From: Symbiodinium natans
Taxonomy: Eukaryota > Sar > Dinophyceae > Suessiales > Symbiodiniaceae
Length of the DNA stretch: 64,000 bases
Assembly (NCBI GenBank): GCA_905221605.1
Contig: CAJNDS010002077.1
Span: forward strand, 124,001 to 188,000
Direction: 5' to 3'
Shown: positions 49,315 to 60,556 of the stretch, in pieces
Layout: every line of letters starts with the position of its first letter
Numbering within the stretch: the stretch's first letter is position 1
The notes under the pieces: model-generated
What the model saw: the letters and a program-made list of their open reading frames with translations, nothing else
The model's database searches: none
What the model was told of the DNA's origin: nothing
Made by a program: the position numbers and the translations under genes

Positions 49315-49689
49315 TTACCAAAAAACTCCGTTCCAGAAGGTTCCAGGGTTTACGAAAAACCTTCCGCCTTCCAAGCCCCCAAGGCTTATATACAAACACA
49401 CCTTCCCTTCTGGAAGATGTTGGGAATGGCCAATGGAAGAAGTGTGCGCGTTAAAAACGCGGTTACCAACAGATGACCGGGCCCAGAAATCTACATCACG
49501 CATCGACAGCGGTGCTTTCAACTGACACGCCAAATTTCTCGAGCAGGACATGGAGGTACGCGTGTAGACATCAAAGCTGACATGGCAACTCAAAGCGCGA
49601 AACTTCGACGCACAATTTCGAAGCTCAAAGGTCGCTGCGTTCCTCACGTAATCCTGGCATGGTTTCTCGACTTGTTGCTGACGAGCCAA
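49315..49689 (-). CDS. Uncertain open frame upstream of the zinc-binding exon
   Basis: An open minus-strand frame of 124 codons with Cys, Ser and Arg in its middle (RNAATFELRNCASKFRAL). It has no telomere-like repeat inside, unlike most frames here. Plus-strand frames overlap it. I do not recognise it and cannot place splice sites. Confidence 0.25.
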   Translation of the reverse strand: MARQQQVEKPCQDYVRNAATFELRNCASKFRALSCHVSFDVYTRTSMSCSRNLACQLKAPLSMRDVDFWARSSVGNRVFNAHTSSIGHSQHLPEGKVCLYISLGGLEGGRFFVNPGTFWNGVFW

Positions 49690-49841
49690 AGGATATCACG
49701 GGTGATGTATGCATGCGCACGTCAATCCTGCTTCTCGCCCAGACATCCACACTCTCAGACTGCACGCATGCGTGTGCACAGAGGATTGAGCCCTTCTTTT
49801 TGGCTGTGACGTTTCTTGTTGTCAGCTATGGCGCCAGAGCT

Positions 49842-50288
49842 CAAAGGTCGTAGCGCTCGTAGTAAAAGTCGATGACTTCCGACAACGGACAACGCACGGC
49901 GAGCCGGCGCTTGTGGATCCTTGTCGCGGCCAGGCTTGCGGGGCTTGTCCTGGGCCTTGCTCTCCTTCGGCTGCCGCTTGGGCGCTTCCCGCTCGGGCAA
50001 CACAGTTTTGGCAGCGGGGCCAGGCTTGGCCGCACGCTCCGGGGAGGAGCTGCTGTAGTAGTACTCGTAGGAGTCCGACGACGCCTGCGCCGGAGCCGCA
50101 GCCGGGCCTGGCGAGCCGCCCCGCGGGCGGCTCTGCAGCCGCACAGGCCTCTGGCCAGTCTGGTGGCTCCGACTCTGCCACTGCTGCCAGGTCATCTCTC
50201 GGTTGCGGGCCACAATGGCAGCCGACGCGTGGGTTGTCACAAGGCACGCCTGCGAATGTTGGCCGAGGAACCTCTCCCTGGGCTTCAC
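49842..50288 (-). CDS. Ser/Tyr-rich, basic disordered protein exon
   Basis: Minus-strand frame with MTWQQWQSRSHQTGQRPV near its start, an Ala/Pro-rich stretch, then SDSYEYYYSSSSPERAAKPG and a Lys/Arg/Pro/Glu-rich tail. G+C is high and third positions are mostly G/C, unlike the surrounding introns. The composition resembles the disordered SR-like tails common in dinoflagellate nuclear proteins. At its end, frame +1 reads SEVIDFYYERYDL before a stop, which looks like a genuine C-terminus, so a small intron or frameshift near 49910 is possible. Confidence 0.6.
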
Positions 50289-50849
50289 CTGCGCAAGGTA
50301 CGTGACGTGAATGTTCTAGCCTGAGGTTTGGTTTTTTGGGGGGTCGTCCTGCCTGGCTCGGGCTCCGTTAGCGGCTCTTGCCTGGCTGGCTGGCTTTGAC
50401 AAGTGGTGCAAGATGAACGCACGCTTCTGTTTGCTGAGGCCGGCGCTCTGGTTCCCAGCCAGTCCGCGGATTCACGTGCTGGGCCAGTGTTGCAAAATCT
50501 CAAAGTTCCTGAGGACGAAGCGAGTCAGCCTTGCGCTTCAGCGTCAAACCCTCCGCGGACCTTAACAGAACTGCGTGCGACGAACACAGAGCAACGAGGC
50601 GCTACTGAGGTTTCAGCGACGAAGAACTCACCAGGTTCCTTCTCTGGGATTGTTATCAATTTCGTTGAACACAAAAAGAGCTAGCTCGGAATTAAGGCTT
50701 CAGCGCTTGGTCCGGCTTGAGGACTGACCTTCAAGCTAAAGACATTGCTAGCACTTGACTGTCTAGTTCGGCTAGGGTGGCCACTTTTCCTCCTTCCTCT
50801 CCGTGGAAGCCTCTTTAAAAGTAAAGACATTGACAGCAACTGGCTATCT

Positions 50850-51120
50850 AGTTAGGATAGGGCGGCCACGCGTGCTCGCAGTTCTCGGCCGGCTCTTGCC
50901 TACCGCGGCGTGATTTTGAAGGGTTGGCGCGGTGGCAAGGTGCTGAGAGGCAAGTTGCGGCTTCTGCGCCTTGTACTTTGGCGCAAGGCCAAGCGAGGCG
51001 CGCTGCGCCGTGCGCTGGTTACCCGTTTTACGGGTAGAACCTTGCAAAACACGCGCAGCTACTTGTCTCTTCACAAAAAAAACCACTAAACCTGAGAAGC
51101 ACACCACGCTTGAAGCCACG
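50850..51120. CDS. Strand-ambiguous coding-like segment
   Basis: G/C-rich bases free of telomere-like repeats. The plus strand reads a very basic frame (GWRGGKVLRGKLRLLRLVLW). The minus strand reads VAARVLQGSTRKTGNQRTAQ. Both are open for over 60 codons. I cannot decide between them. Confidence 0.3.
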
Positions 51121-51169
51121 GCCCATGGCGTCGGCGAGTTGAAAGCTCTGAAAGTGCTGCTTTAAGGCT

Positions 51170-51550
51170 GAGAGCCCAAAAATCCCAAGGAATAGGGCCT
51201 CTGGGCCTTTGCTTCCCACCGCAGCCCAAAAAGTCCTAAGCGATACAATGGCCTCTTGGCATTTGCTTCCCACCGCAGCCCCAAAAAATGCCAAGGGATA
51301 GGAGGGCCTCTGGGCACCGCAACCCCAAAAATCCCAAGGAATAGGAGGGCCTCTGGGCCTTTGCTTCCCACCGCAGCCCAAAAATCCTGAGCGATAGGAT
51401 GGCCTCTTGGCCTTTGCTTCCCACCGCAGCCCCAAAAAATCCCAAGGGATAGGAGGGCCTTTGCTTCCCACCGCAGCCCAACAAATCCTAAGGGATAGGA
51501 AAGACTCCGGGCCTTTGCTTCGCACCGCAAGCCAAAAACAAATCCTAAGC
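51170..51550. repeat. ~55-bp tandem repeat
   Basis: About six units of GGCCTTTGCTTCCCACCGCA, GCCCAAAAAATCC and AAGGGATAGGAGGGCCTCT, with internal deletions. The minus strand stays open in three frames (LRWEAKAQRPSYSLGFLG type), so coding cannot be excluded. Confidence 0.9.
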
Positions 51551-51653
51551 GACAGGATGGTATGGTAAGGTTTCGCGCAGCGCGTGACGTTTGCCGTCGC
51601 GCATTGTTTTTTTCATTGGTTTTCGTGGGACGGGAATGTGTCCGATATCTTAC

Positions 51654-51740
51654 AAATCAGCTAACACGGCCTCGCGCGTGTCGAACCAGATGATGTAGGG
51701 CATATCTTTCGACGCGGAAGGCAGGATCACAAACCAAGAG
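51654..51740 (-). CDS. Exon with a canonical GTAAGAT donor
   Basis: Minus-strand frame SWFVILPSASKDMPYIIWFD followed by TREAVLAD, ending exactly at GTAAGAT. The acceptor is GTGCTCGAG. Hydrophobic strands alternate with charged turns, so it looks like a folded domain. Another open frame (51657-51878) overlaps on the same strand but reads less like protein across this part. Confidence 0.55.
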
Positions 51741-51879
51741 CTCGAGCACAATCAGACGACGTTGTGACAATTCGCGCTTCACAAGCAAGCAAGCAAGCAG
51801 CTCCACTTCAGCCGGCGCTCGCACAGCTGCCATGGCCTGACGCCAGGGGGATACCCAAGATATTGACGAGTGTAACAAA

Positions 51880-52173
51880 TCAAGAGCAGACAGCTGTCTC
51901 TCGGGCTTTGTAAGGCCGCTGCGGCACTCGGAGAATGGTTATCTCTTTCACGCAGGTCACGCGGGTCCAGTGGCCGCAGGGACGTTGTTCTCGCTGACCA
52001 CTCGGAGTTCCCAGGCACCTGCGATGGAGCTCAGGAAGCCCGTATGAATTAGTCGAACACGAACCCTGTAGCCCGCCCCAATGCTCCGTCGCCAGGCGGC
52101 GGGCCAGGGCGAACACCTTCATGTTGAAGTGGACCTGCGCACGGACGTCCAAAGCACGTATTCGTATTCGCAC
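51880..52173 (-). CDS. Exon(s) of the same minus-strand gene
   Basis: Minus-strand frame containing VHFNMKVFALARRLATEHWG, with G/C-rich third positions, from a CAG acceptor near 52135. Further down, WELRVVSENNVPAATG in another frame also looks real, so two exons may lie here. No family recognised. Confidence 0.45.
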   Translation of the reverse strand: MRIRIRALDVRAQVHFNMKVFALARRLATEHWGGLQGSCSTNSYGLPELHRRCLGTPSGQREQRPCGHWTRVTCVKEITILRVPQRPYKARETAVCS

Positions 52174-52399
52174 AGGTGCCAGTGATTCTATAATGCTTGA
52201 TCTGACTCAGCCAACCTCCTCAAACACCAATCCACCCAGGCCCAGCGTGACCCGCACGGTCTTTCGGGAGAGTGCCCTCGTGAACTTGCGCATGCTTTTG
52301 ATCACAGGCATGACCTTGGGAGTCAGGCATGGCAAATCAGCAACTTATGTCAGGACGTGATGTCCAGCTAATGCGCCTTAGCCGATGAGCTGTAGTAGT

Positions 52400-53400
52400 G
52401 ACAGGAAAGGCAAAGCAACGCTGCTGAGCAAGACACTTCCAGGATATGGACACGTGGGCCGCTGTACTACTTTCAAACAGCCAGATTCATTTGCGTGCGG
52501 GTGTCGGGCCCACTACTTTTAGCATTATTCTTCTAACTGTGGGTGTTCAGAACTTACTTTATTCTTAGGACTATGCGACTTGCTGCTTGCTGCTTATTCA
52601 CAAATGACGAACTTATTGTTCATGGCTCGCTTAGTGCGCAAGTACGTAGCGCGTTACATTTTCCAGACGTATTTTCACATAAATGTATAGAGCTAGATAT
52701 TGCTACTACTGCGGCATTCCTGAGAACTTTTCCTGTTTTCACCATCTATAGTAAACACAAATATAAGGGCTGTGAGAAGAAGACAGAACTAATTCTAAGG
52801 TGTAATAATGGTAGATTTCCATGATATGTAAGAAGCCAATTAAAGATTGTTGCACCAGTCGGTATGGAAATGACCCCAAACACAGGAACTATTGAGATGT
52901 TAACTTCTGGATGTCCAAAACACCAGAGTACGTGTAGAATCTCCTCCAAATTTAGGATCCAAGAAAAATGTATAATACTGACAAAAGGACGAAAGCTGTA
53001 ATCAAGAAGCCCAAAACATAATGGGGCGGTCTTTCTTGTCAGATAACAAGATCACAGGTTCAGAATTGCTGCCCAGAAGTTAAGGGATGTAAGACATGAA
53101 GATCTACCAGAGATGAAAACTCCAAACTTAAGATTTCCTGTACTTGAAGGCGAGATAAAGTCAAAAAAGAAGTGGAGAATGGTGGAAAAACCATTATCCT
53201 GCTTTTATGTAAATGGAGCCAAATATTTAAACGGATTAACATATCAAATTAGTTAAAGTAAAAACCAAAAAGAATTCTTTATAGAATAAATCGAACTAAA
53301 CACATTACTTAAGTTCTTTCGTTTCGTTAAATTATTTAAACCAATTAAAAGCAAAACATAACTTGAAGTATACCTTTTGCTGAGCACTGCTGGAGCTATT
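52400..53400. other. A+T-rich island without telomere-like repeats
   Basis: About 1 kb of markedly lower G+C (densest at 53200-53370), with no TTTAGGG-type units. Open frames at 52543-52824 (plus) and 52746-52949 (minus) have A/T-rich codons and no recognised domain. It differs in base use from everything around it and may be an insertion. Confidence 0.6.
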
Positions 53401-53522
53401 GCTCGAGCAATGGCTGAGTCTGGCTGAGGGGGCTATTGCTGGAGCAACTGCTGGGGCATTTGCTGGAGCAAGCGGGTGAGCAACTGGTTGGTTGGCAGAT
53501 TACGCCATTTAGACCGTGAGGT

Positions 53523-53752
53523 TGTAGGGTCTGTAGGGTCTGTAGGGTCTGTAGGGTCTGTAGGGTCTGTAGGGTCTGTAGGGTCTATAGGGTCTGTAGG
53601 GTCTGTAGGGTCTGTAGGGTCTGTAGGGTCTGTAGGGTCTGTAGGGTCTGTAGGGTCTGTAGGGTCTGTAGGGTCTGTAGGGTCTGAAGGGTCTGTAGGG
53701 TCTGTAGGGTCTGTAGGGTCTGTAGGGTCTGTAGGGTTTGTAGGGTTTGTTG
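53523..53752 (+). repeat. GGGTCTGTA 9-bp array
   Basis: About 25 units of GGGTCTGTA with rare changes (one CTATA, one CTGAA). Because the unit is three codons long, all frames stay open (Val-Gly-Ser, Asp-Pro-Thr, Leu-Gln-Thr); I do not regard them as genes. Confidence 0.97.
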
Positions 53753-53769
53753 TTCTTGTTTTAGAGGAG

Positions 53770-55780
53770 TGGGGATGTCTGACGACACAACAGGAGGCAG
53801 TTGGGCTTAGACGCAGGCTTTTGGGGTATCTTTTTCTGTTGGATTTTGTTGCTCCAGGTCCGTGCACAGGCTTGTTGCACACTGCTGCCGCAAGCCACAG
53901 CATCCGAAGCACCTGACTGTAGCAAACCACCGGCCCCCTAGCCTGAAACTCAAAGCAAAAGCCCCAAATCCCCAGGCCCAAGAGAACACGATTGATCTTG
54001 GCCACAGGGTGCGCCGTATCGTCCGTACACCGCACGAGACATCTGGAGTTGGCCTGTAAAATCATCATGACTAATGACTAAGTAAACATCGGTCGCGTGC
54101 TCCTTCACAAGCGTTCGCAGGATCATTCTAGAAGCTCTTTTGGCTTGTTGTCCTGTCCACGGTTGTTGCTTCTCTCCGTATGCATGAATGATGCGTCTTG
54201 CTCACGGCCACGAGGAAAACAAAGACCGACACAACAATATCAAGTTCAAGCTTCCCCAGCTCCAGAGGAACCCAAGAGACTCTTGCTGTTCCCGTGACTT
54301 GAGCTACTCCTTCAGAGCCCAGAGCCTGACGGCTTCAACATCTTCCTGATCTGGACCCTGACTGAAGACCAACAAATTCCACACCCCCAAGCAGCCTCTG
54401 GCTGCTGATACAGGGAGTGGAGGGCTCCTGTGAGGCTTCTGATTTTGGGTTCAAACTTTAGCGTGGTTTGGGGTTTAAGGTTTGAAGACCGTCAAGATGG
54501 CGGCGCTCACTCCCTACGTGTATCGCCTACAACAGCCCAAACCCCTACTAGGCTGCATAGGGCTACACTGAGAGGAGTAACTCTAAGGAAGCGCAGCCTG
54601 AGTTTGTGAGGCTCTGTACTCTAGCTCCTGGGGGTTTCGTCCTTAAATTTCGGGCGGCGGGGGGGGGGGGGATTGCCTCAGTTAGGGTCCCTTTTGGGGG
54701 CTCCTAGTGTAAGATGGGGCCTTGTATTCAGGCGCTCAAGAAGGGCACATGATTTAGAGATCCCCCCCCCATTTGCGTTCTAGGGCTTATAGGCCGGGCC
54801 ACATCTAGATGCAGGATGCTTCCTGTGCTCTCAGAGACTCTTCAAAAGGAGCAAGACAAGATTTCATAAAATTGAGGGTTACCCCTTTTCGGGAGTTCCC
54901 ACGAAAAGGGTTATGGTATTTGGGGTATGCTAAGGGGGAAAACAATGGTCTAAAGGGGCTTAAATTAAGGCAATCAGTGCACGCATCCTAGCATGGGCTA
55001 CTCCTGGAAACTGCGCGCAAACTTGATCCCAGGGCTCGATGCGGCAACTGCAGAAGCATAACATGCCATACGACATCCCCCAGAGCTCAGACTGACCAAA
55101 CCAACACATGCCCAAACCCAACAAAAACAAACGAAAGAATGCCGAACAACCCTGAACCCGCGTGCGGGCAAGTGTCCAGGGAGTCGCGGGGAAGCGGATT
55201 TGTAGCGCGGCCTCGGAAAACGTCTTCGAATCGCTGCTTTTAACCCAGACCTGTAGGGCCCTGGGCTTGTCCTTGAGAAACACAAGTCATCTATAGGCAC
55301 CCAAACGCTTCAACACGACTGTCCTTACCCCTAGGAGCACTCTAAGCCTGAAGCGTTCCATGCAGGCAAAGTTACCTACTTTCTGTGCCAGGATCCTGCT
55401 GCAGCTTCTAGGAAAGGCGCCTGAGAAGTTGTGTCTTGCTTCCGACTAAGAAACCACGGCTAGGCAAATCATGATTTCTTGACACCTGCCACGTGGCTAA
55501 TGATTACGACCTAAACCGTGCTTACGCACACCTCTATGCTTCAGGGAAATGGCCCGAATGCTGCAAGTTTAACTATGCTAAACTATCCCAAGCATTTACA
55601 AATAGCAAGAAATGCCGCCCACCTGGGAGGTTTACTGCGCTTGCGCCTTGCGCAGAAGGGTTTCGGCTTCTTACTTACCCAAATTCACACAGCCCCAAGC
55701 TCTCAGACAAATGGGAACCCTCAGCCCTAGACTCCTGTGAGCAAAGCAAGCACAAGGACCTATAATTAAACCTAAACCTT
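53770..55780. other. Mixed intron-like stretch
   Basis: Open frames include 54097-54297 (plus) and two overlapping minus frames at 54960-55300 with a hydrophobic middle. No splice or codon support. A poly-G run lies at 54658-54671. Confidence 0.3.
55493..55765 (+). CDS. Weak plus-strand open frame
   Basis: 90 codons starting MANDYDLNRAYAHLYASGKW, with ordinary composition and no repeats, ending just before a CCCTAAA stretch. Third positions are not G/C-biased, unlike the convincing exons, so it may be chance. Confidence 0.2.
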   Translation: MANDYDLNRAYAHLYASGKWPECCKFNYAKLSQAFTNSKKCRPPGRFTALAPCAEGFRLLTYPNSHSPKLSDKWEPSALDSCEQSKHKDL

Positions 55781-55825
55781 AAACCCTAAACCCTCAAAAA
55801 CCCTTAGACCCTAAACCGAAACCCC

Positions 55826-56030
55826 CCCTTAAACCCTTAAACCCTTAAACCCTTAAACCCTTAAACCCTTAAACCCTTAAACCCTTAAACCCTTAAACCC
55901 TTAAACCCTTAAACCCTTAAACCCTTAAACCCTTAAACCCTTAAACCCTTAAACCCTTAAACCCTTAAACCCTTAAACCCTTAAACCCTTAAACCCTTAA
56001 ACCCTTAAACCCTTAAACCCTTAAACCCTA
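55826..56030 (-). repeat. CCCTTAAA 8-bp array
   Basis: About 25 near-perfect copies of CCCTTAAA, one base longer than the telomere unit. It faces the TTTAGGG array at 56123-56250 across a 90-bp G/C-rich spacer. Confidence 0.98.
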
Positions 56031-56036
56031 TTCGAC

Positions 56037-56108
56037 TCGAGGTTGGGACCCTGCCCAGGCCCCCCACGACATACTGGCGAATCGAGGATAGCGCTCTGCG
56101 TAGGTAGG
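56037..56108 (-). CDS. Possible exon between two opposed repeat arrays
   Basis: Minus-strand frame SAILDSPVCRGGPGQGPNLE after acceptor CTACGCAG, or RYPRFASMSWGAWAGSQPRV in another frame. The plus strand reads GTLPRPPTTYWRIEDSALRR with a GT donor (GTAGGT). Strand unresolved. Confidence 0.3.
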
Positions 56109-56122
56109 TTCCCTGAACATCC

Positions 56123-56300
56123 TGGTTTAGGGTTTAGGGTTTAGGGTTTAGGGTTTAGGGTTTAGGGTTTAGGGTTTAGGGTTTAGGGTTTAGGGTTTAG
56201 GGTTTAGGGTTTAGGGTTTAGGGTTTAGGGTTTAGGGTTTAGGGTTAGGGTTTGGGTTTATGGTTTCGGGTTTGGGTTTTGGAGTTTAGGGTTTAGGCTG
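56123..56300 (+). repeat. TTTAGGG array
   Basis: About 17 perfect units and several variants. Confidence 0.97.
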
Positions 56301-56949
56301 CCCAGCTTTCTGTGTGGCGCAATCTGTAGTCTGCACGTGCATGCAATTCCTGGTGAAGTAAATGGTCCATTCAATGATTCAATATTCTAGATTTGGGCTT
56401 AAGGCCACTTGGGGTAGACCTTAGACCCTGCAGCGTTTAAGGTGGCCCAGCCACCCACACAAGTGCCTATTTACGGCGCAGGCTTATCAAATTGTCATGT
56501 TCGTTGCAGTTTGGGGTGTTAGAATATGACGCTCATGAGATGCTAGTCGGCCTTTGCGATGTTACAAATGGTCTAATGACTATTGACTAGGTTTGGCAGG
56601 CTTTCATTAGGATCTTCATCGATGCAGGTAAGAATTCAAAAAGCAATACAGATGTTGTGTTCAAACTTTTCACAGGGAAAGAATACGACTGCAACCTTTA
56701 AGTTGCATAGACAATCGCAAGCACACTGAGCAAAGAGTCAAGCGGGCGAGAGGCTTTTCAACCCGATTGTTGATCAGGCCTCTTATGTGCAGAACTTCTC
56801 TCCTCTTAGCAGCCAGCAATGGATGTTAGTTGTCAACTACCAAAGAATCCTGCGATAGAACTGGCATTTGCAGTGGAATTTAAAGTTTAACTTTAAAGGG
56901 CTGAAAATGTCGAGGTTTGCCCTTGGGGGCCGGGGAGGGGCGACCACAG

Positions 56950-56993
<44 letters not shown>

Positions 56994-57935
56994 GAACAAC
57001 AAAAAGAAGAAAACATAAATCCACCAAAGAGAAGAATTACACACGCACACACACCCTAAACCCTAAACCCTGACCTGAACCCACATGGGAGCTGATCTAA
57101 AGGTCCCTCTTGGGATTAAAAAAAGACCACGTCGGGTTTCCATGGGTGTACCAGAGGGATATTTGGGGCATTTCGGAACAAGCTACAATCTACACACATA
57201 TATGCATACACACACAAACCCTGAACCCTGAGCCCTAAACCCCATAACCAGACCGGAAACCAAAAAGCATTCCCTCCCCTTTACCCGAGCCTGGTGAAAT
57301 TACCTCCCAGCGTGTGAAGGCACCTCGGCTCGCTCTCTTCTGCTTCGTCTTATTATTATGCTTCTTCTTCTTATTATTATTATTCATCTTCTTCTTCTTC
57401 TTTTTCTTCTTCTTCTTCTTCTTGAGGATCTCTCTCTCTCTCTCTCTTCCTTCCTTCCTAGTTCGCCGGGCCAGATCAGGTCGGGACGGCTGCTGGAGAC
57501 TCCGGAGGTAATGCCTGGGCCCGCAAGTCCGCAAGCGTGGAGGTGTGAGTGCGAGGGCGCGGCAGAGAATTTCGAACGAGAGCTTTTGGGTCGACTGTTA
57601 TGGTCTTCTGGTTCGGGCTTCAAGTTCAGGGTAGGAGTCTGAGGCAACAGCAGGGCATCCTGACACAAGTGGCCGATTTCTGCAGTAGGGAGCGAAAGCT
57701 CAGGCAAGTGCGTGGTTCAAAGGACGTGCTAACTTGCTATTTCTTCCTTTTTCTGTTGCCCTAGACCCTAAACCCGAAATCCTAATTCCTAGACTAGATC
57801 CTGAACGCTTAAGCCTAAACCTTAAACTCCAGAAGGGGATCCATCATTGGACCGACCAATGTGCTGGAAATGAGGCCCAGGCCCCCATCTTTAGGAGCCC
57901 ATTGTTGCTTCATGGGGCGTTATAACTTTGGCTGC
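56300..57935. other. Simple repeats and ambiguous frames
   Basis: (GA)n at 56954-56990, TTC/TTA triplet repeats at 57355-57425, (TC)n at 57428-57446. A segment at 57500-57700 reads on both strands (minus: TAEIGHLCQDALLLPQTPTL). No exon firmly supported. Confidence 0.4.
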
Positions 57936-57939
57936 GCTG

Positions 57940-58082
57940 AACCCTAAACCCTAAACCCTAAACCCTAAGCTCTAAGCCCTAAACCCGAACCCTAAACCCT
58001 AAACCCTAAACCCTAAACCCTAAACCCTAAACCCTAAACCCTAAACCCCCTAAGCCCTGGGCCCTAGACCCTAAACCCTTCT
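57940..58082 (-). repeat. CCCTAAA array
   Basis: About 18 units with CTCTAAG and CCCTAGA variants. Confidence 0.95.
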
Positions 58083-58414
58083 TACGGGGTCCCTAGAAGG
58101 GAAGATAACTCTTGAAGGGGAAGATGGGTTCTACTGGGCATCCTACATAGGCATATAGACATAAGCTGTACTGGACTTGGGTTTTAGGGAATCCGGGGTT
58201 CTGGGCTTGAATTGCGTTCAGGGCTTCAGATTTCGGGTTCTGAGGCTTCGTTTAGGGCTAAGTTTGGGTTTAGGGTTTAGGGTTTGCGCAAGCTTGAATT
58301 CAGAATCTTCTTTTTAGCGCATCAGTCGAGACAATGCAACGCGTGGCCTCGTGGCATCGTAGCTAGGACAGGAAGTAGAGGCTGAAGCGCACACAAACAG
58401 GTTGAGGCTTATTT

Positions 58415-58562
58415 AGGGGGGTAGTTTCATGGGCCCTGAATATGGTCCCTAGCCAAAGGGTTCTGATGTATGGGCCCTTAACTTGGATAGGGTATATAAG
58501 GGGTATACTATACGGGGTCCCCTTTTGAGTGCCCATACTAAGGGACCATCTAGCTACCTCAA
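58415..58562. mobile_element. ATGGTCCCT fold-back element
   Basis: Opens with GGGGTAGTTTCATGGGCCCT and closes with AAGGGACCATCTAGCTACCT, which are inverted. ATGGTCCCT blocks recur at 34975-35030, 35885-35975 and 62770-62890. Confidence 0.65.
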
Positions 58563-58819
58563 AGTCTTAAATCCTACGCCCCGGAGGCCCGTAGGGTTTA
58601 GGCCTCAAATTTCATGTGGGGCTTGGGTTTAGGCCAAACTGTGGTTACAGGTGCTAGCTGAAATCCCTCAACCCTAAACCCTAAATCCCAAACCCTAAAC
58701 CCTAGCCCTAAACCCTGAACCCTGAACCCTAAAACCAACCATGGCTACTCGACTGCCAGCCCCGGAGGCTTCTGCCTTTCATGGACCCAGGAGTTTTTCT
58801 CACTATCTCCTTTGCATCC

Positions 58820-58940
58820 CTACTTGGAGGTTCAGGGGTACTCTTTTGTGGGGCTATTGGTAGGGTAACTTTGATTCTCACCTTATTTGGGGTGCTTGGA
58901 ACCCCACTCACAATACCCATCAACCTTCAAGTATAGTACA
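58820..58940. mobile_element. CTTGGAGG-family element
   Basis: Left arm TACTTGGAGGTTCAGGGGTA, right arm TACCCATCAACCTTCAAGTA, with TAGGGTAACTTTGATTCTCA inside. Confidence 0.75.
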
Positions 58941-59242
58941 GTAGCTTCAAGGTTACCCCTAAGTAGGTTACCTAAGCCCCTTAGTAGCTTCAGGGTCCAT
59001 ATATGTTGAAGAGTTCAGGGGTGCAGGGCTTACAACACATCTAGATTCCAAAACAACACAAGATTACATGGCTCATTTCATGCCCCAGTCTCTTCAAAGC
59101 TGCATATGGACACCGAGTCGTTTCGGTGCTGGTTTGCAGCAGAATCGGGGGAGCTCTCACGGAGGCTCGGACTTAAAACTCAGCGTTGGGTGTACCCGAG
59201 ATTCTGAACTTGAAAAAAACCCTGTAGGCCAAAGCCCTGGTT

Positions 59243-59479
59243 TTAAGACTTCTTGGAGGATGGGTGATATCGAAAGACTTGCGATCCCATCCGCGCTCCC
59301 TGAATCAAAAGCTGGCACAGCCAGGGAAACCAGACTGCAGCCAGCACATCCTGCTGCATGGCCTCGCTCCGTAGGCCCTCAACACCAGTTCGAGGCTTCA
59401 GGACATGGGTTTTGGGGTCATTCTGGGCCCCTGAGGCGAGCCGTGCTCGAATTAGGCACGGAGCTGCCCACCAGCCCAT
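59243..59479. CDS. Coding-like segment, strand unresolved
   Basis: Minus strand: GVEGLRSEAMQQDVLAAVWF and then PWLCQLLIQGARMGSQVFRY. Plus strand: a 141-codon frame (59068-59493) with Ser, Gly and Gln. Neither contains telomere-like units. The minus reading looks more like a folded protein. Confidence 0.3.
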
Positions 59480-59749
59480 GCCAACTCACGTAGCGGATCA
59501 CAGGGGCCACGGAGCGGAGGGTGCTGACTGAGGCGTAGCTCCTGAACCCTACACCCACCTGAAACCCCGAACCCCACGTCTTGTCAACAGGGATCTAGCC
59601 TGGGGCGTAGGTTTCCAAAGTGAGGCTGAGGGTTTGAGAGTTTTGAGGACCTCCCGCCCCCCCCCCCCCCCCCCGGGAGCCCCAAACCCAAACCCTCCTA
59701 AACCCTATCTAAGCACTAATCCCTAAACGAGATAGGCCTCAAACCATAG

Positions 59750-59880
59750 CCAGCAGCCCTCCGCTCTTCTTAAAGCCTGCCCGCGCTTCCGCACGTGCGT
59801 CTTGAAATCGTTGTCCACAAGAGAAGTCGCAGTGCAGGTGACACCGTTGGAGTTGAGGATTTCGGGCTTAGTGCCCACAT
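59750..59880 (-). CDS. Possible exon
   Basis: Minus-strand frame PEILNSNGVTCTATSLVDND and then FKTHVRKRGQALRRAEGCWL. Third positions are G/C-biased and there are no repeats inside. No domain recognised. Confidence 0.4.
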
Positions 59881-60425
59881 CTATACGATGACACCTCCAG
59901 AACCAGAATATACATGAAACTGAAAACATCCTTGTGATACGTGAATATTGTAGGACACGCCTCCTAAGGAGGCTATGGGAACCAGCGAGACTCAACGATT
60001 CTGCACACTGCTCTGCATCTTTGAGATGACCCCTTCAACCCTCAATTCAGAAGCCCTACGCCCTTGAAACTTTGATTTGCATATTGATATGATGTAATTG
60101 GGCATTTTCGTGCTAGTGCAACCCAAACACCCCACCTGAAAATTCTAACCCCCAAAAACCGTGCAACTTGATCTCGCTCCCGAAAAGCTATACCCCAAAA
60201 CCCTAAACCCTATACCCTAAAACTGTATACGCCCTTCGGAACTTGAAGACTTCCCCGCGAAACCAAGATTTATGGCTAGGCATTTAGGGTTTAGGGTTAG
60301 GCATTTAGGGTTTAGGGACCTACATAGCGACCTATCGTCTTTAAATTGCTTGCGGGACCCAGAAATCTAGGGGCCGATTTTGCCAGGCTGTGAATCTTGG
60401 CTATGTTGCCATGATTTAGAGGTCA

Positions 60426-60556
60426 TGTAGGGTTTAGGGTTTAGGGTTTAGGGTTCAGGGTTTAGGGTTTAGGGTTTAGGGTTTAGGGTTTAGGGTTTAG
60501 GGTTTAGGGTTTAGGGTTTAGGGTTTAGGGTTTAGGGTTTAGGGTTTAGGGTTTGA
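60426..60556 (+). repeat. TTTAGGG array
   Basis: About 18 units, one TTCAGGG variant. No convergent partner within 250 bp. Confidence 0.97.

Noticed and set aside
53433-54068. 211-codon minus frame with Asp-Pro-Thr repeats and its Val-Gly-Ser partner
   Set aside because: A 9-bp repeat keeps every frame open; flanking parts have no codon bias.
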